A stretch of 64,000 nucleotides of DNA from Acinetobacter sp. ANC 3903 (GCF_002135315.1 NZ_NEGA01000020.1:1-64000); one strand, 5' to 3'. Shown: positions 26,893-36,892, numbered from the stretch's first letter. Numbers and translations are program-made. Notes: generated by a model from the sequence alone, not told the origin.

Positions 26893-28007
26893 GCGGAAGA
26901 CTCCATCAGCTCCAGATAACGCTGTTGCACGGTATGTTTATGGAATTGCAGACAATGTTCGGTCAACTCAGTGTCATCATAAGTGACATATTCACCGAAA
27001 ATTGCCTGCTGCATTGCCGCAGTCATGCCCGCCTGATCATTACATTCCACCAGTAAGCCAAATTTAGCATTAGCCAAAATTTCCATTGGACCGCTCGGGC
27101 AATTGGTACTCACCACTTTAACTTTTGAGGCCAAAGCCTGAATCAGCACCCCGGGCAAGCCTTCCCAGTTGGAACTCAAGACAAACAGCTCGGCATATTT
27201 AAAATAGGCATAGGGGTTGGGATCGAAGCCGGGCAGATCGACCACATCGCTTAAGCTTAAGTCATGAACCAATTGCTCTAGTTCACCGCGTAATTCCCCT
27301 TCTCCCAGAATAATCAAACGGGTTTTCGGGTGTTGTTGATACAAAGCATGGAAAGAACGAATCAGAAAACCGAAATTTTTGGCTTCGGTTAAACGCCCCA
27401 CCGCCAGAATGACTTTATGCGCAGGCTGGAAGAAACGATGCTCAACCGCAACTTGCAGTTTTTCAGCATAGGTCTCGTCAATCACCGGGTTATAAATGGT
27501 GACTAAATTGTCTTGGGCATAGGCATAATATTCACGAAAATCATCTAGCACGCCATTGGACACACAAACCACCTGACTCGCGGATGGATAGGTCATTTTG
27601 ACCAAGGTTTTCAGCAGCCACTTTGCCATGCCCTGCAATTTCAAATTTTTCGAAGGCGTGGAAACCTCACGCAAAATCAACCGGACCTGACTTTTAGCTA
27701 AACGTCTGGCCAAGGCAGTAATAATATTCGTATGGGTCTGGGTCGCCACCAGCACATCATAATCCACAGCCTGCAACAACTTTTTCAGTGGGAAAATGGC
27801 ATTGGCAACACGGCCACAGCTTAAATCAATCAATTGAATCTGCGGATCTACCTCAGGCAGTAATTTACCTTTTACCCCGCTGATGTCACAGACCACCACA
27901 TCCACTTTACGCCCCTGCTGGACCAGGTTATTGGCCAATTGAATCACGGTACGTTCTGCCCCACCACCACCTAAGGTCGGCAAAAAAAACATGATTTTAT
28001 TGAGCAT
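26889..28007 (-). CDS. Glycosyltransferase, GT4 family
   Basis: A 372-residue GT4 glycosyltransferase. It starts MLNKIMFFLPTLGGGGAERTV, with the glycine-rich loop, and has ILAVGRLTEAKNFGFLIRSF and LSSNWEGLPGVLIQALASKVKVV as the donor motif. The upstream ATG (28007) has AGG about 8 bases before it and is preferred over the internal ATG at 27992. It overlaps the next gene by 4 bases. It is the first of three consecutive GT4 genes in module 1; with the initiating sugar, a repeat of about four residues would be expected. Confidence 0.9.
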   Translation of the reverse strand: MLNKIMFFLPTLGGGGAERTVIQLANNLVQQGRKVDVVVCDISGVKGKLLPEVDPQIQLIDLSCGRVANAIFPLKKLLQAVDYDVLVATQTHTNIITALARRLAKSQVRLILREVSTPSKNLKLQGMAKWLLKTLVKMTYPSASQVVCVSNGVLDDFREYYAYAQDNLVTIYNPVIDETYAEKLQVAVEHRFFQPAHKVILAVGRLTEAKNFGFLIRSFHALYQQHPKTRLIILGEGELRGELEQLVHDLSLSDVVDLPGFDPNPYAYFKYAELFVLSSNWEGLPGVLIQALASKVKVVSTNCPSGPMEILANAKFGLLVECNDQAGMTAAMQQAIFGEYVTYDDTELTEHCLQFHKHTVQQRYLELMESSA

Positions 28008-28031
28008 AACAATACCTAAAAATGGAAGAAA

Positions 28032-28586
28032 TTAATCGGTGCTTTTAGAAGCTTGCAGAACCATTGCACGTTGCACACGCTGCTGATAATCACTGATGTC
28101 AGCCAATTCAGAATCGCTGGCACAGCTGGCTTGAATCTTAGTGGCGTAGTCCGCAAAACTTGAAACCACCTTGGCGGGCACACCAATCGCAACACTGTTA
28201 TCCGGAATATCTTTGGTCACCACCGAACCGGCACCAATGACGACATTGGAGCCAATCTTCACCCCCGGCATAACAATAGTATTAACCCCGATAAACACAT
28301 GCGAACCAACCTGAATCGGGGCAAAGCGTTGATAGCGTTTGCCGTACTGATCTTTGACCAGACAGGTACTGCCATCATGGGTAATAAATTTTACCCCGGA
28401 AGTCACTGTGACATGATCACCAATAGCAATCAGAAAGGGTTCTGAACCCCAGCTTTTAATATAAATTCGGCAGTGTTCACCTATGCTGACACCTTTTTTC
28501 CGCGCATAAGCCACACTGCCTTTGGCCATAAAATAAACCAGGTCAAAGAGTGTATTGAAGACGGATTTTATCAATGCCATGCGCAT
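28032..28586 (-). CDS. Hexapeptide-repeat O-acyltransferase
   Basis: A 184-residue left-handed beta-helix acyltransferase. GSEPFLIAIGDHVTVTSGVKFITHDG, VGSHVFIGVNTIVMPGVKIG and NVVIGAGSVVTKDIPDNSVAIG are family hallmarks, with histidine in FITHDG as the likely catalytic residue, as in the maltose/galactoside acetyltransferase branch. Probably O-acetylates a capsule sugar. It is followed by the GT4 gene after 24 bases. A final helical tail (residues 145-184) is rich in charged residues and without known motif. Confidence 0.87.
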   Translation of the reverse strand: MRMALIKSVFNTLFDLVYFMAKGSVAYARKKGVSIGEHCRIYIKSWGSEPFLIAIGDHVTVTSGVKFITHDGSTCLVKDQYGKRYQRFAPIQVGSHVFIGVNTIVMPGVKIGSNVVIGAGSVVTKDIPDNSVAIGVPAKVVSSFADYATKIQASCASDSELADISDYQQRVQRAMVLQASKSTD

Positions 28587-28634
28587 GACCTTTAGAGCAG
28601 CAAAACAAAAAATGCGAGAAGTGGGCTATTTTAC

Positions 28635-28653
28635 GCCTAAATTGGCTTTAGGC
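28635..28653. repeat. Inverted repeat between two acyltransferase genes
   Basis: GCCTAAA-TTGGC-TTTAGGC is a perfect 7-base inverted repeat in the 87-base gap between the acyltransferase genes at 28032 and 28674. No T run follows on the transcribed (minus) strand, so it is a poor terminator; it might moderate read-through or RNA stability. Confidence 0.4.
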
Positions 28654-28673
28654 ATATGATTGTATTGCCGGGC

Positions 28674-29264
28674 TTATTTGATTTTTCTGGCAGGAATACC
28701 GACATATATTCCCGGCTCAGCAAGCGTTTTGGAAACCAGACTGCACGCTCCAATTACACTATTGTCCGGAATCTTGACGCCATCCAGGACCGTCACCCGG
28801 GCACCGAGCCAGATGTTTTCACCTAGGCTGACCCCTTGCTTGGTAATTGCGTCTTTAACTAAAAGATCAGGTTCACCAAATTTATGGTTACTGGCAATAA
28901 TAATACTTTGCGTACCAATACGAGTGTTATCGCCTATGCTAACCCCACCACAGCCATTGATAAATGACTTGGAATTGATGCTGACATCCTGACCAATGCT
29001 GACAGTACCGCCAAAACATTTGATATAGCAGCTTTCACCAATAAAGCTGTTGTCGGCAATAGTGAGCGTTGCGCCTGGTTCCACAATCAGGCTGACCTGA
29101 TCGCCGATATAGACGTTTTTACCAATACGCACCTGTCCGGCAATTTCAAGCATGGTGCCTTTGCCAAAATATTTAAACCGAGTAGCAAAGGCCTGATTAT
29201 AAACAACCTTGCGGCATTGTGCAGTGAACCAGTTCATGAGTTTTAAAGCTTTAAAAAACATCAC
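28674..29264 (-). CDS. Hexapeptide-repeat O-acyltransferase (WbbJ/Wee type)
   Basis: A 196-residue acyltransferase with many hexapeptide turns: VRIGKNVYIGDQVSLIVEPG, IADNSFIGESCYIKCFGG, IGDNTRIGTQSIIIASNH, then IWLGARVTVLDGVKIPDNSVIGACS. The histidine in IIASNHKFGEPD is the probable catalytic base. It belongs with sugar O-acetyltransferases such as WbbJ. Its start overlaps the end of wzx by 4 bases. It is the third acyltransferase of module 1 besides QhbA, so the module 1 glycan is likely to be acyl-decorated. Confidence 0.88.
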   Translation of the reverse strand: MMFFKALKLMNWFTAQCRKVVYNQAFATRFKYFGKGTMLEIAGQVRIGKNVYIGDQVSLIVEPGATLTIADNSFIGESCYIKCFGGTVSIGQDVSINSKSFINGCGGVSIGDNTRIGTQSIIIASNHKFGEPDLLVKDAITKQGVSLGENIWLGARVTVLDGVKIPDNSVIGACSLVSKTLAEPGIYVGIPARKIK

Positions 29265-30433
29265 TTGTTGCTACTCCACACAGAGAATAAAATGGAAAAG
29301 TTATAAAAAATCAAGGAAACTGGCACGGCAAGCAGCATATAAATTTTATCTTCTACCAGAATATACAAGCTGAAAAATAAAACGAATTTAATCAATAATT
29401 CGATGATCTGCAATCTAAACAGCACATGGCTGTTGCGCTGCGCAATCAGGAAGGCCGAACTGGGCGGATTACAGAAAATGGCCCAATAGCCCAAAGCCAA
29501 AATCTGGAAATAAGTGGAGATGCCGACCCAGTCTTTGCCAAACACCCATAAATACAGCGACTCTGGCAGCACAAAGAATGCAGCAAATAGCGGCAAAGAT
29601 AGCAGGCTGAGCAGCACACTGCTTTTCAGGGCTTCCTGGCTATTTTCCAGATGTTTAAATTTGCGGATAAAGAACTGGCGAATGGTTTGCGACATTAAAT
29701 TAATCGGCACCCGCAAAGTCCGCTCCACAATGGCATAAAAGCCCATCGCCTGCACACCGACAAAATGTGACACCACATAATAAGGCAAGTTATGCGAAAA
29801 GCTGTTCAGCAAGGCATGCGGAGTATTGGAATAAATAAAATCTTTATAGTGCTTAAATGCCTGCCAACTGACCTGATAAAGCTGATTTTTTATAATATAA
29901 ATCAATATAAACAGGAGCATCAGCACTGAACTGATGCTGTAACTGTTGACCAGACTGATGCTCATCAAGAAGGGCAAACCCAGCTGTACCAGCACCACAA
30001 TCAGGCTACGCAAAATATTCAGTCCGGCACAGAAATATTCGGCATGCGCGGCAAATTTATAGTTATAGATAGTTTGAATCAGGGTATTAGCCAACACACC
30101 GCTACAGATGGCAGCAACCACAGCCGCATTAAAAATAAAACTTAAGATGATGGCACTGACCGCCACAATACCTGTGGAGAACATCATTCCTTCAAAGATC
30201 AGGCTTTTTTTGTCCTGCTCTTCCGCGACCAATAAGGCTTGATCGAGACGCAAATTGGCAATGGTCGATAAAACGCTGACCACAGCCAATGCAATGCCAT
30301 ATTCACCAAAATCCTGAACCGAATAAAGACGCGTTAAAAAAGGAAGTGCGATAAATGTGATTATCGCACCTACTAATAAACTCGACGTGATTAAGCCAAT
30401 CGACTGATATTTGGCGAAAATACGCGCAATCAT
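29261..30433 (-). CDS. wzx: Repeat-unit flippase Wzx (module 1)
   Basis: A 390-residue polytopic membrane protein of the oligosaccharide flippase (PST) family. It begins [24 protein letters not shown] and then [24 protein letters not shown], the usual first two helices and the conserved YG-containing loop of Wzx. About ten to twelve helices follow. It should flip the lipid-linked repeat made by module 1. It overlaps both neighbours by 4 bases. It differs clearly from the other Wzx at 15903-17117, as expected for flippases matched to different units. Confidence 0.9.
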   Translation of the reverse strand: MIARIFAKYQSIGLITSSLLVGAIITFIALPFLTRLYSVQDFGEYGIALAVVSVLSTIANLRLDQALLVAEEQDKKSLIFEGMMFSTGIVAVSAIILSFIFNAAVVAAICSGVLANTLIQTIYNYKFAAHAEYFCAGLNILRSLIVVLVQLGLPFLMSISLVNSYSISSVLMLLFILIYIIKNQLYQVSWQAFKHYKDFIYSNTPHALLNSFSHNLPYYVVSHFVGVQAMGFYAIVERTLRVPINLMSQTIRQFFIRKFKHLENSQEALKSSVLLSLLSLPLFAAFFVLPESLYLWVFGKDWVGISTYFQILALGYWAIFCNPPSSAFLIAQRNSHVLFRLQIIELLIKFVLFFSLYILVEDKIYMLLAVPVSLIFYNFSILFSVWSSNK

Positions 30434-31455
30434 GTCAGATTTTTAACATACCAGCGCATCGCCAGCTGAATACCGGCATCAATTCGAAACTCAGGTGCAT
30501 AACCCAAGGCTTGCTCAATTTTGGCAATGCTGGCTTGGGAGTGACGCACATCTCCGGCACGGAAGTCACAGTATACTGCATCTTTGGTATAATTTACGCC
30601 ATTTTCCGCAAGTGCCGCCTGAATTGCACGATACAAATCATTTAAGGTGGTACGGTCACCCACTGCGACGTTATAGACCTGATTTTTTGCGACATTATCT
30701 TGTGTGGTCGCTGCCAGAATATTGGCTTGCACCGTGTTATCGATAAAACAGAAATCCCGGCTGGTTTCACCATCACCATTAATGAATACATCATCACCGG
30801 CAATCATGGCTGCGGTCCATTTCGGAATCACCGCCGCATAAGCCCCGTTCGGATCTTGGCGCTGACCAAAAACATTAAAGTAGCGCAAACCAATCGCTTT
30901 AAAACCATAAGTTTTAGCAAAAACATCAGCGTAGAGTTCATTGACATACTTGGTCACGGCATAAGGCGATAAAGGCTTGCCAATGTTTTCTTCCACTTTC
31001 GGCAATGCCGGATGGTCACCATAGGTTGAGCTGCTGGCTGCATAGGTAAAGCTGGAGACTTTGGCATCACGCGCAGCAGTCAGCATGTTTAGGAAGCCGC
31101 TGATATTGGTGGCATTAGTGGTAATCGGGTCAGCAATCGAACGTGGTACTGAACCCAGAGCGGCTTCATGCAAAACATAATCCACACCAGAACAGGCTTT
31201 TTGACAGTCTTCGATTTTACGGATATCGCCTTCATAAAAGGTGAATTTTGCCCATTGCGCCGCACTGACCAATGACTGTACTTCATCCAAGTTATGTTGA
31301 TGACCTGTAGCGAAGTTATCCAAACCAATAACAGTTTGATCAAGTTTTAATAGTGTTTCTAACAGATTGGAGCCAATAAAACCGGCAACCCCCGTGACCA
31401 GCCAGGTTTTCGGTGCTTGCTTTAACTGTTCACAAACCAGCTGATATTGACTCAT
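30430..31455 (-). CDS. wbpP: UDP-GlcNAc/GlcNAcA C4-epimerase, WbpP/TviC type
   Basis: A short-chain dehydrogenase-family epimerase, 341 residues, close in my recollection to Pseudomonas WbpP and to TviC. It has [27 protein letters not shown], the catalytic Y-x3-K in [11 protein letters not shown] and [21 protein letters not shown]. The start at 31455 (MSQYQL) has AGGAAG 8 bases upstream; the ORF's first ATG at 31473 is less likely. With the dehydrogenase upstream, it gives UDP-GalNAcA from UDP-GlcNAc. It overlaps wzx by 4 bases. Confidence 0.92.
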   Translation of the reverse strand: MSQYQLVCEQLKQAPKTWLVTGVAGFIGSNLLETLLKLDQTVIGLDNFATGHQHNLDEVQSLVSAAQWAKFTFYEGDIRKIEDCQKACSGVDYVLHEAALGSVPRSIADPITTNATNISGFLNMLTAARDAKVSSFTYAASSSTYGDHPALPKVEENIGKPLSPYAVTKYVNELYADVFAKTYGFKAIGLRYFNVFGQRQDPNGAYAAVIPKWTAAMIAGDDVFINGDGETSRDFCFIDNTVQANILAATTQDNVAKNQVYNVAVGDRTTLNDLYRAIQAALAENGVNYTKDAVYCDFRAGDVRHSQASIAKIEQALGYAPEFRIDAGIQLAMRWYVKNLT

Positions 31456-31481
31456 GACGATACTTCCTAACACTTTTTAAA

Positions 31482-32759
31482 TTACAAACGAAGATCAGAT
31501 TCAGACTGTGCAAGTACATATTTCAAATCATATAAAACATGTTCCGCTTTGCCCAAGGCACGAATTTTCTCTACGCCCATCTCTTTAAACTGATGATGTG
31601 CCACCGCCAGAATAATGGCGTCATAGCTGTTTTCTGTTAATGTCGAAACAGGATCAATCCCATATTCATTCTCGGCCTCAGCACGATCTACCCATGGGTC
31701 ATAAACATCTACATTCACGTGATATTCTTTCAGTTCATTGACGATATCAATAATGCGGGTGTTACGGATATCGGGACAGTTTTCTTTAAAACTTAAGCCT
31801 AAAATCAGCACCTTGGCATCTTCCACCTGAATGCGTTTTTTCAGCATGCCTTTCACCAGCTGAGTCACCACATAAGCGCCCATGCCATCATTCAAACGGC
31901 GGCCGGCCAAGATAATTTCAGGGTGATAACCAATCGCTTGTGCTTTATGGGTGAGATAGTAAGGATCAACCCCGATACAGTGACCACCAACCAGACCCGG
32001 ACGGAACGGCAGGAAGTTCCATTTCGTTCCCGCAGCCTCAAGCACCGCTTCAGTATCAATCCCCATTTTATTGAAGATCAAGGCAAGTTCATTAATCAGC
32101 GCAATATTGACATCACGCTGGGTATTTTCAATCACTTTTGCCGCTTCGGCGACTTTAATATTGGACGCTTTATGGGTTCCAGCTTCAATAATCAGGTTAT
32201 AAACCTGATCGACAAAATCAGCGACTTCTGGAGTAGAACCTGAAGTGATTTTGAGAATATTGGTCACGCGGTGCAATTTGTCACCCGGATTAATGCGCTC
32301 TGGGCTATAACCAGCAAAGAAATCCTGATTGAATTTCAAGCCTGAAACTTTTTCCAGTTCAGGAATGCAGACTTCTTCAGTGGCTCCCGGATAAACCGTC
32401 GACTCATAAACAACAATATCGCCTTTTTTCAGCACTTTACCAATACTTTGCGAGGCTTTGACCAATGGCGTCAAATCCGGCTGTTTATATTCATCAATCG
32501 GAGTCGGCACTGTCACAATAAAGAAGTTGCAGTCTGTTAAATCTTCTAAATTTGCACTATAGGCTAATTGATGGGCTTGTTTTAATTCTTCAGGCGAAAC
32601 CTCTAAGGTATGGTCTTGACCGCTTTTTAATTCATCAATACGCTTTTGATGAATATCAAAACCAACAACAGGGACTTGTTTTCCAAACTCTACAGCTAAG
32701 GGTAAACCGACATAACCTAGCCCAATAATTGCTATTTTCAGTTCAGAGAGTTGTAACAT
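31482..32759 (-). CDS. gna: UDP-N-acetylhexosamine 6-dehydrogenase, WbpO/TviB type
   Basis: This oxidises UDP-GlcNAc or UDP-GalNAc to the uronic acid. The 425 residues keep [16 protein letters not shown] (about 11-26), the K-x-I-E-N helix ([17 protein letters not shown]) and the catalytic cysteine in [12 protein letters not shown]. Names used for such genes include gna, wbpO and tviB. It is the first gene of the minus-strand capsule operon, divergent from wza. The WbpP-like epimerase is directly downstream, so UDP-GalNAcA is the most likely end product, though WbpO-like and TviB-like substrate preference cannot be separated by eye. Confidence 0.92.
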   Translation of the reverse strand: MLQLSELKIAIIGLGYVGLPLAVEFGKQVPVVGFDIHQKRIDELKSGQDHTLEVSPEELKQAHQLAYSANLEDLTDCNFFIVTVPTPIDEYKQPDLTPLVKASQSIGKVLKKGDIVVYESTVYPGATEEVCIPELEKVSGLKFNQDFFAGYSPERINPGDKLHRVTNILKITSGSTPEVADFVDQVYNLIIEAGTHKASNIKVAEAAKVIENTQRDVNIALINELALIFNKMGIDTEAVLEAAGTKWNFLPFRPGLVGGHCIGVDPYYLTHKAQAIGYHPEIILAGRRLNDGMGAYVVTQLVKGMLKKRIQVEDAKVLILGLSFKENCPDIRNTRIIDIVNELKEYHVNVDVYDPWVDRAEAENEYGIDPVSTLTENSYDAIILAVAHHQFKEMGVEKIRALGKAEHVLYDLKYVLAQSESDLRL

Positions 32760-33147
32760 ATAGAAGCCTATGCGATCGATGAATTCTTGATCATCGTGAC
32801 GTTGTAAATAGCATTATAATATAACAGAAATTGTAGTAATTTTAATTGTAAAATATTGTCTTTATGGGAGAGATCATTCAAACGGGCAATTTATGTGAAT
32901 CTTAAAATGAGAGCTTATAAATGCCAAAAATATCACACAATAAATAAATTTAATTTTCTTGCTATTCCTTATTTAAGGATAACCCAGTAGTATTTCCACG
33001 CCTATACCCAACATCTTACGATTCAACAACATCTTAAACTAGGTAACAAAACATTAATGGTATAAAATATTATTGTTCAAATTTTATTTATTGGACAAGT
33101 TACGCCTATATATTAATTTCAAATTATTTTTATAAACAGGATTTAGA
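32760..33147. promoter_or_regulatory. Divergent promoter region between gna and wza
   Basis: This 388-base AT-rich region separates the two divergent capsule operons and must hold both promoters. On the minus strand a perfect TATAAT lies at 32813-32818 (reverse complement), about 55 bases before gna, without a good -35 box at normal spacing. On the plus strand TTGGAC (33091-33096) with TAATTT 17 bases later is a weak candidate for wza. AGGA at 33138-33141 is the wza ribosome site. I see no ORF and no JUMPstart-like element. Confidence 0.5.
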
Positions 33148-34251
33148 GTGAGTTACTACCGTTATAGCGTTATGTTTGCACTGAGTTTAGGAATGACTGG
33201 TTGTGCAATCACTTCTGGTTTACAAACTTATGATTTACCTAGTGAAGGGGTTTATCAAACGGATTTGGGCACTCAAGTCAATGTAATAAAACTCACCCAA
33301 GACTCTTTATTTGCCGTACAGCCGGCTGAAATTAATATTCGTCAGGATTATGCCCATTTATTTCATACTTCCCATAAAAATTATAAATTGAGTCCCGGAG
33401 ATATTCTTTCAATTTATCTTTGGGCTTATCCAGACATAACCCCTCCTACAAGTTCAATTAGTAGTGAACAATCTGCTCAAGCTAATGGTTATCAAATTGA
33501 CCAAAGTGGTTATATTCAATTTCCCATGATTGGCCGTTATAAAGCAGCAGGAAAATCATTAACACAGGTTAATCAGGAATTACGCAATCAGCTCTCTCGT
33601 TATTTAAAAACACCGGATGTCATTGCCCGGGTATTGTCCTATCAAGGCCAGCGCTTTTCTGTACAAGGTAATGTGATGAAAGGTGGACAATTTGCACTCA
33701 GCGATCAACCTGTCAGTGTGTATACCGCTTTAGGCATGGCAGGTGGAGTGAATTCCCAGCAAGGAGATAATACCTCCATTACCCTGGTCAGACAGGGCCA
33801 TAGCTATCAGCTCAATAGTATTGAGCTGGAAAAAGCTGGACTGTCCTTACATAACCTGCTGATCCAACCTAATGACACCTTATATGTCAATTCACGTGAA
33901 AACCAAAAAATTTATGTCATGGGGGAATCGGGTAAAAACCAATCCCTGCCGATGCGTGATCAGGGTATGAGTTTAAGTGATGTTTTAGGTGAAAGTTTAG
34001 GTTTAAATCCGCTGTCTGCGAGCCGAAGTAAAATTTATGTCGTCCGTAGCAATGCGATGAATCCCTTGACTGAAGTCTATCAGCTGGATTTAACCAGTAT
34101 TGCAGATTTTGGTTTAGCCAATAAGTTCAAAATGCGCAGCAATGATATTGTCTATGTCGATGCCTCTGGCCTGGCGCGTTGGCAACGTATAATTAACCAG
34201 ATGGTGCCTTTTTCTAGCCTAGTTAATACGGCTAATAATTTGGGCAACTAA
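33148..34251 (+). CDS. wza: Outer-membrane capsule export lipoprotein Wza
   Basis: Wza forms the outer-membrane channel for capsule export. The 367-residue protein starts with GTG at 33148, which has AGGA 6 bases upstream. The signal ends MTGC, with the lipidated cysteine at residue 19. The polysaccharide export domain YKLSPGDILSIYLWAYPD begins near 75 and is followed by SLBB-like repeats (VQGNVMKGGQFALSDQPVS, then IYVMGESGKNQSLPM). It is 1 base from wzb. Wza-wzb-wzc serve whichever repeat unit is polymerised. Confidence 0.94.
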   Translation: MSYYRYSVMFALSLGMTGCAITSGLQTYDLPSEGVYQTDLGTQVNVIKLTQDSLFAVQPAEINIRQDYAHLFHTSHKNYKLSPGDILSIYLWAYPDITPPTSSISSEQSAQANGYQIDQSGYIQFPMIGRYKAAGKSLTQVNQELRNQLSRYLKTPDVIARVLSYQGQRFSVQGNVMKGGQFALSDQPVSVYTALGMAGGVNSQQGDNTSITLVRQGHSYQLNSIELEKAGLSLHNLLIQPNDTLYVNSRENQKIYVMGESGKNQSLPMRDQGMSLSDVLGESLGLNPLSASRSKIYVVRSNAMNPLTEVYQLDLTSIADFGLANKFKMRSNDIVYVDASGLARWQRIINQMVPFSSLVNTANNLGN

Positions 34252-34252
34252 T

Positions 34253-34681
34253 ATGAATATTCAAAATATTCTTGTGGTTTGTGTAGGCAATATCTGCCGT
34301 AGCCCGATGGCTGAATATTTCTTAAAACAGCAGTATCCAAACCTTCATATTGAGTCTGCAGGTATTGCCGCTTTAGTCGGCCATACCGCAGACTCCAAAG
34401 CGACACTTTGTATGCAGCATCTAGGTATTGATATAAGTACTCATATTGCAAAAAAACTGGATGCAAAGCAAATCAAGCAAGCAGACTTGGTTTTAGTGAT
34501 GAGTCAAAATCAGCAAAAGCATATAGAGCAGACCTGGCCTTTCGCGAAAGGAAAAACTTTTCGCTTAGGGCATTGGCAAGGCAGAAACGTTCCTGACCCT
34601 TACCAGCATGAGCAATTGGTCTTTGATGAAACCTGTCAGTTAATACGGGATTGTATTAGTGACTGGACACAACATATTTAA
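34253..34681 (+). CDS. wzb: Low-molecular-weight protein-tyrosine phosphatase Wzb
   Basis: Wzb removes phosphate from the tyrosine-rich tail of Wzc, allowing cycles of capsule assembly. The 142 residues have the signature CVGNICRSPMAEY (the C-x5-R phosphate loop, C11-R17) and the general acid aspartate in NVPDPYQ near residue 118. It lies between wza and wzc on the same strand. The gene is of normal length and shows nothing unusual. Confidence 0.95.
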   Translation: MNIQNILVVCVGNICRSPMAEYFLKQQYPNLHIESAGIAALVGHTADSKATLCMQHLGIDISTHIAKKLDAKQIKQADLVLVMSQNQQKHIEQTWPFAKGKTFRLGHWQGRNVPDPYQHEQLVFDETCQLIRDCISDWTQHI

Positions 34682-34699
34682 CTTTTTGATAGCAAAATT

Positions 34700-36892
34700 A
34701 TGAGCCAAAATACCAATACTGAAGATACTATTGATTTAAAAGAGCTGTTCTTTTCACTGATTGCGCAATGGAAACTTATTGCACTCTGTGTCATTTTAAG
34801 TCTGGTTTCTGCACTGCTGTATTTAAAAACAACGCCTGATACCTATTCAGTGGATGCTCTGGTACAAGTAGAGGAAAGTAAGGGAACATCTGCTGCTTTA
34901 TTGGGTGATTTATCCAATATGATTGAGCAGAAGCAACCGGCTCAAGCTGAAATAGAACTGCTAAAATCCCGTTTGGTGCTGGGTTCTGTCATTAAAAACC
35001 TAAACCTGGATTTAAAGATTTCTGGGACAAAAAACGGTTTTTTTGATCGTTTGTTAAATCCACACAATTATCAAACCCAATATCAAAACAAATCTGTTTT
35101 ATTTAAGGATGATGCCCAGTCCTTTGAGATTCGCAAGTTTGAAGTTCCAGCTGACTATTTAGACAAAAATTTGTTGCTTGATTTTAATGGCAATAAATTC
35201 ACTCTAACGGATGCAGCAACCCAGCAAGTAGTTATTAGTGGCCCTATCAACCAGGAGAGCCAACACAGCTCAGCATCCGGAACCTGGAAAGTCGCCATTT
35301 ACACTCAAGACCAGTTAAAAGACCGCTATAATATTCAAAAAATGTCTTTACCCGCAGCAATGGGTTCTATCACAAATAACTATTCTGTGGCCGAAAAAGG
35401 CAAACTGACCGGCATCTTGGGCCTAAATTATCAAGGTCAAGACAAAGAACATATTACCAAAGTTCTCAACTCAATTCTGGTTGCCTATAGCCACCAGAAC
35501 ATTGAACGCCGCTCTGCTGAAACTGCGCAAACGCTTAAATTTCTTGAAGAACAGTTACCAGAATTAAAACAGCAACTTGATGTAGCTGAACGTGAATTCA
35601 ACAAATTCCGCCAACAGTATAATACTGTTGATGTGACTAAAGAATCCGAACTGTATTTAACCCAGAGCATTCAGCTTGAAACCTCCAAAGCTGAACTGGA
35701 GCAGAAACTGGCGGAAGCTTCTGCAAAATACACCAATGAACATCCGGTGATGGAGCAAATGAATGCTCAACTGGGCGCAATCAATAAGAAAATTGCCGAG
35801 CTGAATGACACCTTAAAACAGTTGCCAGACTTGCAACGCCGCTATTTGCAGCTTTACCGTGAAGTTGAAGTCAAACAGCAGCTTTATACGGCCCTGCTTA
35901 ACTCATACCAGCAATTGCGTATTGCTAAAGCCGGTGAAATTGGCAATGTCCGGGTTGTAGATACAGCCGTTGAGCCAATTAAGCCAATTGCGCCGAAAAA
36001 AATGCAAATTTTAATTTTGGCCATATTCCTGGGTGGTTTCCTGGGAACCTTACTGGCTTTATTACGCAATATGATGCGCTCAGGGATTAAAGATGCCGAT
36101 CAAATTGAAAATGAACTGGATTTACCGGTCTATGCCACTGTTCCGCGTTCACCGATTCAAGAAAGTCGAATTAAGCTTCTGAAAAAGAAAAAGCATATTC
36201 CTATTTTAGCCGTTAAAAATAGTGATGATATTGCCATCGAAAGCTTACGCAGTATGCGTACTGCCATTCACTTTGCTTTAAGCAAAGCTAAAAACAATAT
36301 CATCATGATTTCCGGCCCTGCTCCAGAAGTCGGTAAGTCCTTTATTTCGACCAACCTAGCGACAATTTTGGCACAAAGTAATAAGCGGGTATTAATTATT
36401 GATGGTGATATGCGTCGTGGTTATTTACATAAGTATTTCAACCATGACAACCAATCCGGTTTGGCTGAGTATTTAAATAGTCAACAAACACTTGAAAGTA
36501 TTGTTAAATCTACTGACGTTACCCACCTGGATGTAATTACTCGCGGCAAAAGTCCAGTGAATCCTTCAGAGCTTTTAAGTTCGGCAAAATTCTCGGAACT
36601 TTTAGAGCAAATTTCGCCCCGGTATGATCACGTTATTATCGATACCCCACCTGTACTGGCAGTAACAGACGGTATTATCATTTCACAATATGCGGGTGTA
36701 AATTTAGTCATCGCACGATATGCAAAATCACAGATGAAAGAACTGGAATTGACGGTCAATCGTTTTGAACAAGTCAATGTTAAGGTCAATGGCTTTATTC
36801 TGAATGATATTCAACGTGGCCCGGGCGCTTATGGCTATGGCTATGGCTATAACTATACTTATGGTTATAAGGCCTCGAAAGATAATGATTAA
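34700..36892 (+). CDS. wzc: Tyrosine autokinase and chain-length regulator Wzc
   Basis: Wzc is an inner-membrane polysaccharide co-polymerase with a cytoplasmic BY-kinase domain. The 730 residues have membrane helix 1 near 28-46 and the Wzz domain with a coiled-coil stretch (about 265-380). Helix 2 lies near 435-455. The kinase domain has Walker A SGPAPEVGKSFISTN, A' VLIIDGDMRRG and Walker B VIIDTPPVLAV. The C-terminal tail YGYGYGYNYTYGY supplies the autophosphorylated tyrosines. A strong terminator follows. Confidence 0.96.
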   Translation: MSQNTNTEDTIDLKELFFSLIAQWKLIALCVILSLVSALLYLKTTPDTYSVDALVQVEESKGTSAALLGDLSNMIEQKQPAQAEIELLKSRLVLGSVIKNLNLDLKISGTKNGFFDRLLNPHNYQTQYQNKSVLFKDDAQSFEIRKFEVPADYLDKNLLLDFNGNKFTLTDAATQQVVISGPINQESQHSSASGTWKVAIYTQDQLKDRYNIQKMSLPAAMGSITNNYSVAEKGKLTGILGLNYQGQDKEHITKVLNSILVAYSHQNIERRSAETAQTLKFLEEQLPELKQQLDVAEREFNKFRQQYNTVDVTKESELYLTQSIQLETSKAELEQKLAEASAKYTNEHPVMEQMNAQLGAINKKIAELNDTLKQLPDLQRRYLQLYREVEVKQQLYTALLNSYQQLRIAKAGEIGNVRVVDTAVEPIKPIAPKKMQILILAIFLGGFLGTLLALLRNMMRSGIKDADQIENELDLPVYATVPRSPIQESRIKLLKKKKHIPILAVKNSDDIAIESLRSMRTAIHFALSKAKNNIIMISGPAPEVGKSFISTNLATILAQSNKRVLIIDGDMRRGYLHKYFNHDNQSGLAEYLNSQQTLESIVKSTDVTHLDVITRGKSPVNPSELLSSAKFSELLEQISPRYDHVIIDTPPVLAVTDGIIISQYAGVNLVIARYAKSQMKELELTVNRFEQVNVKVNGFILNDIQRGPGAYGYGYGYNYTYGYKASKDND

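Noticed and set aside
24061..29264. A hidden Wzy in module 1
   Set aside because: All open frames here are GT-B enzymes or hexapeptide acyltransferases; none has the many hydrophobic helices of a polymerase apart from Wzx at 29261.
33091..33119. A firm sigma-70 promoter for wza
   Set aside because: The -35 TTGGAC and -10 TAATTT match only partly; retained only as a weak candidate in the intergenic entry.
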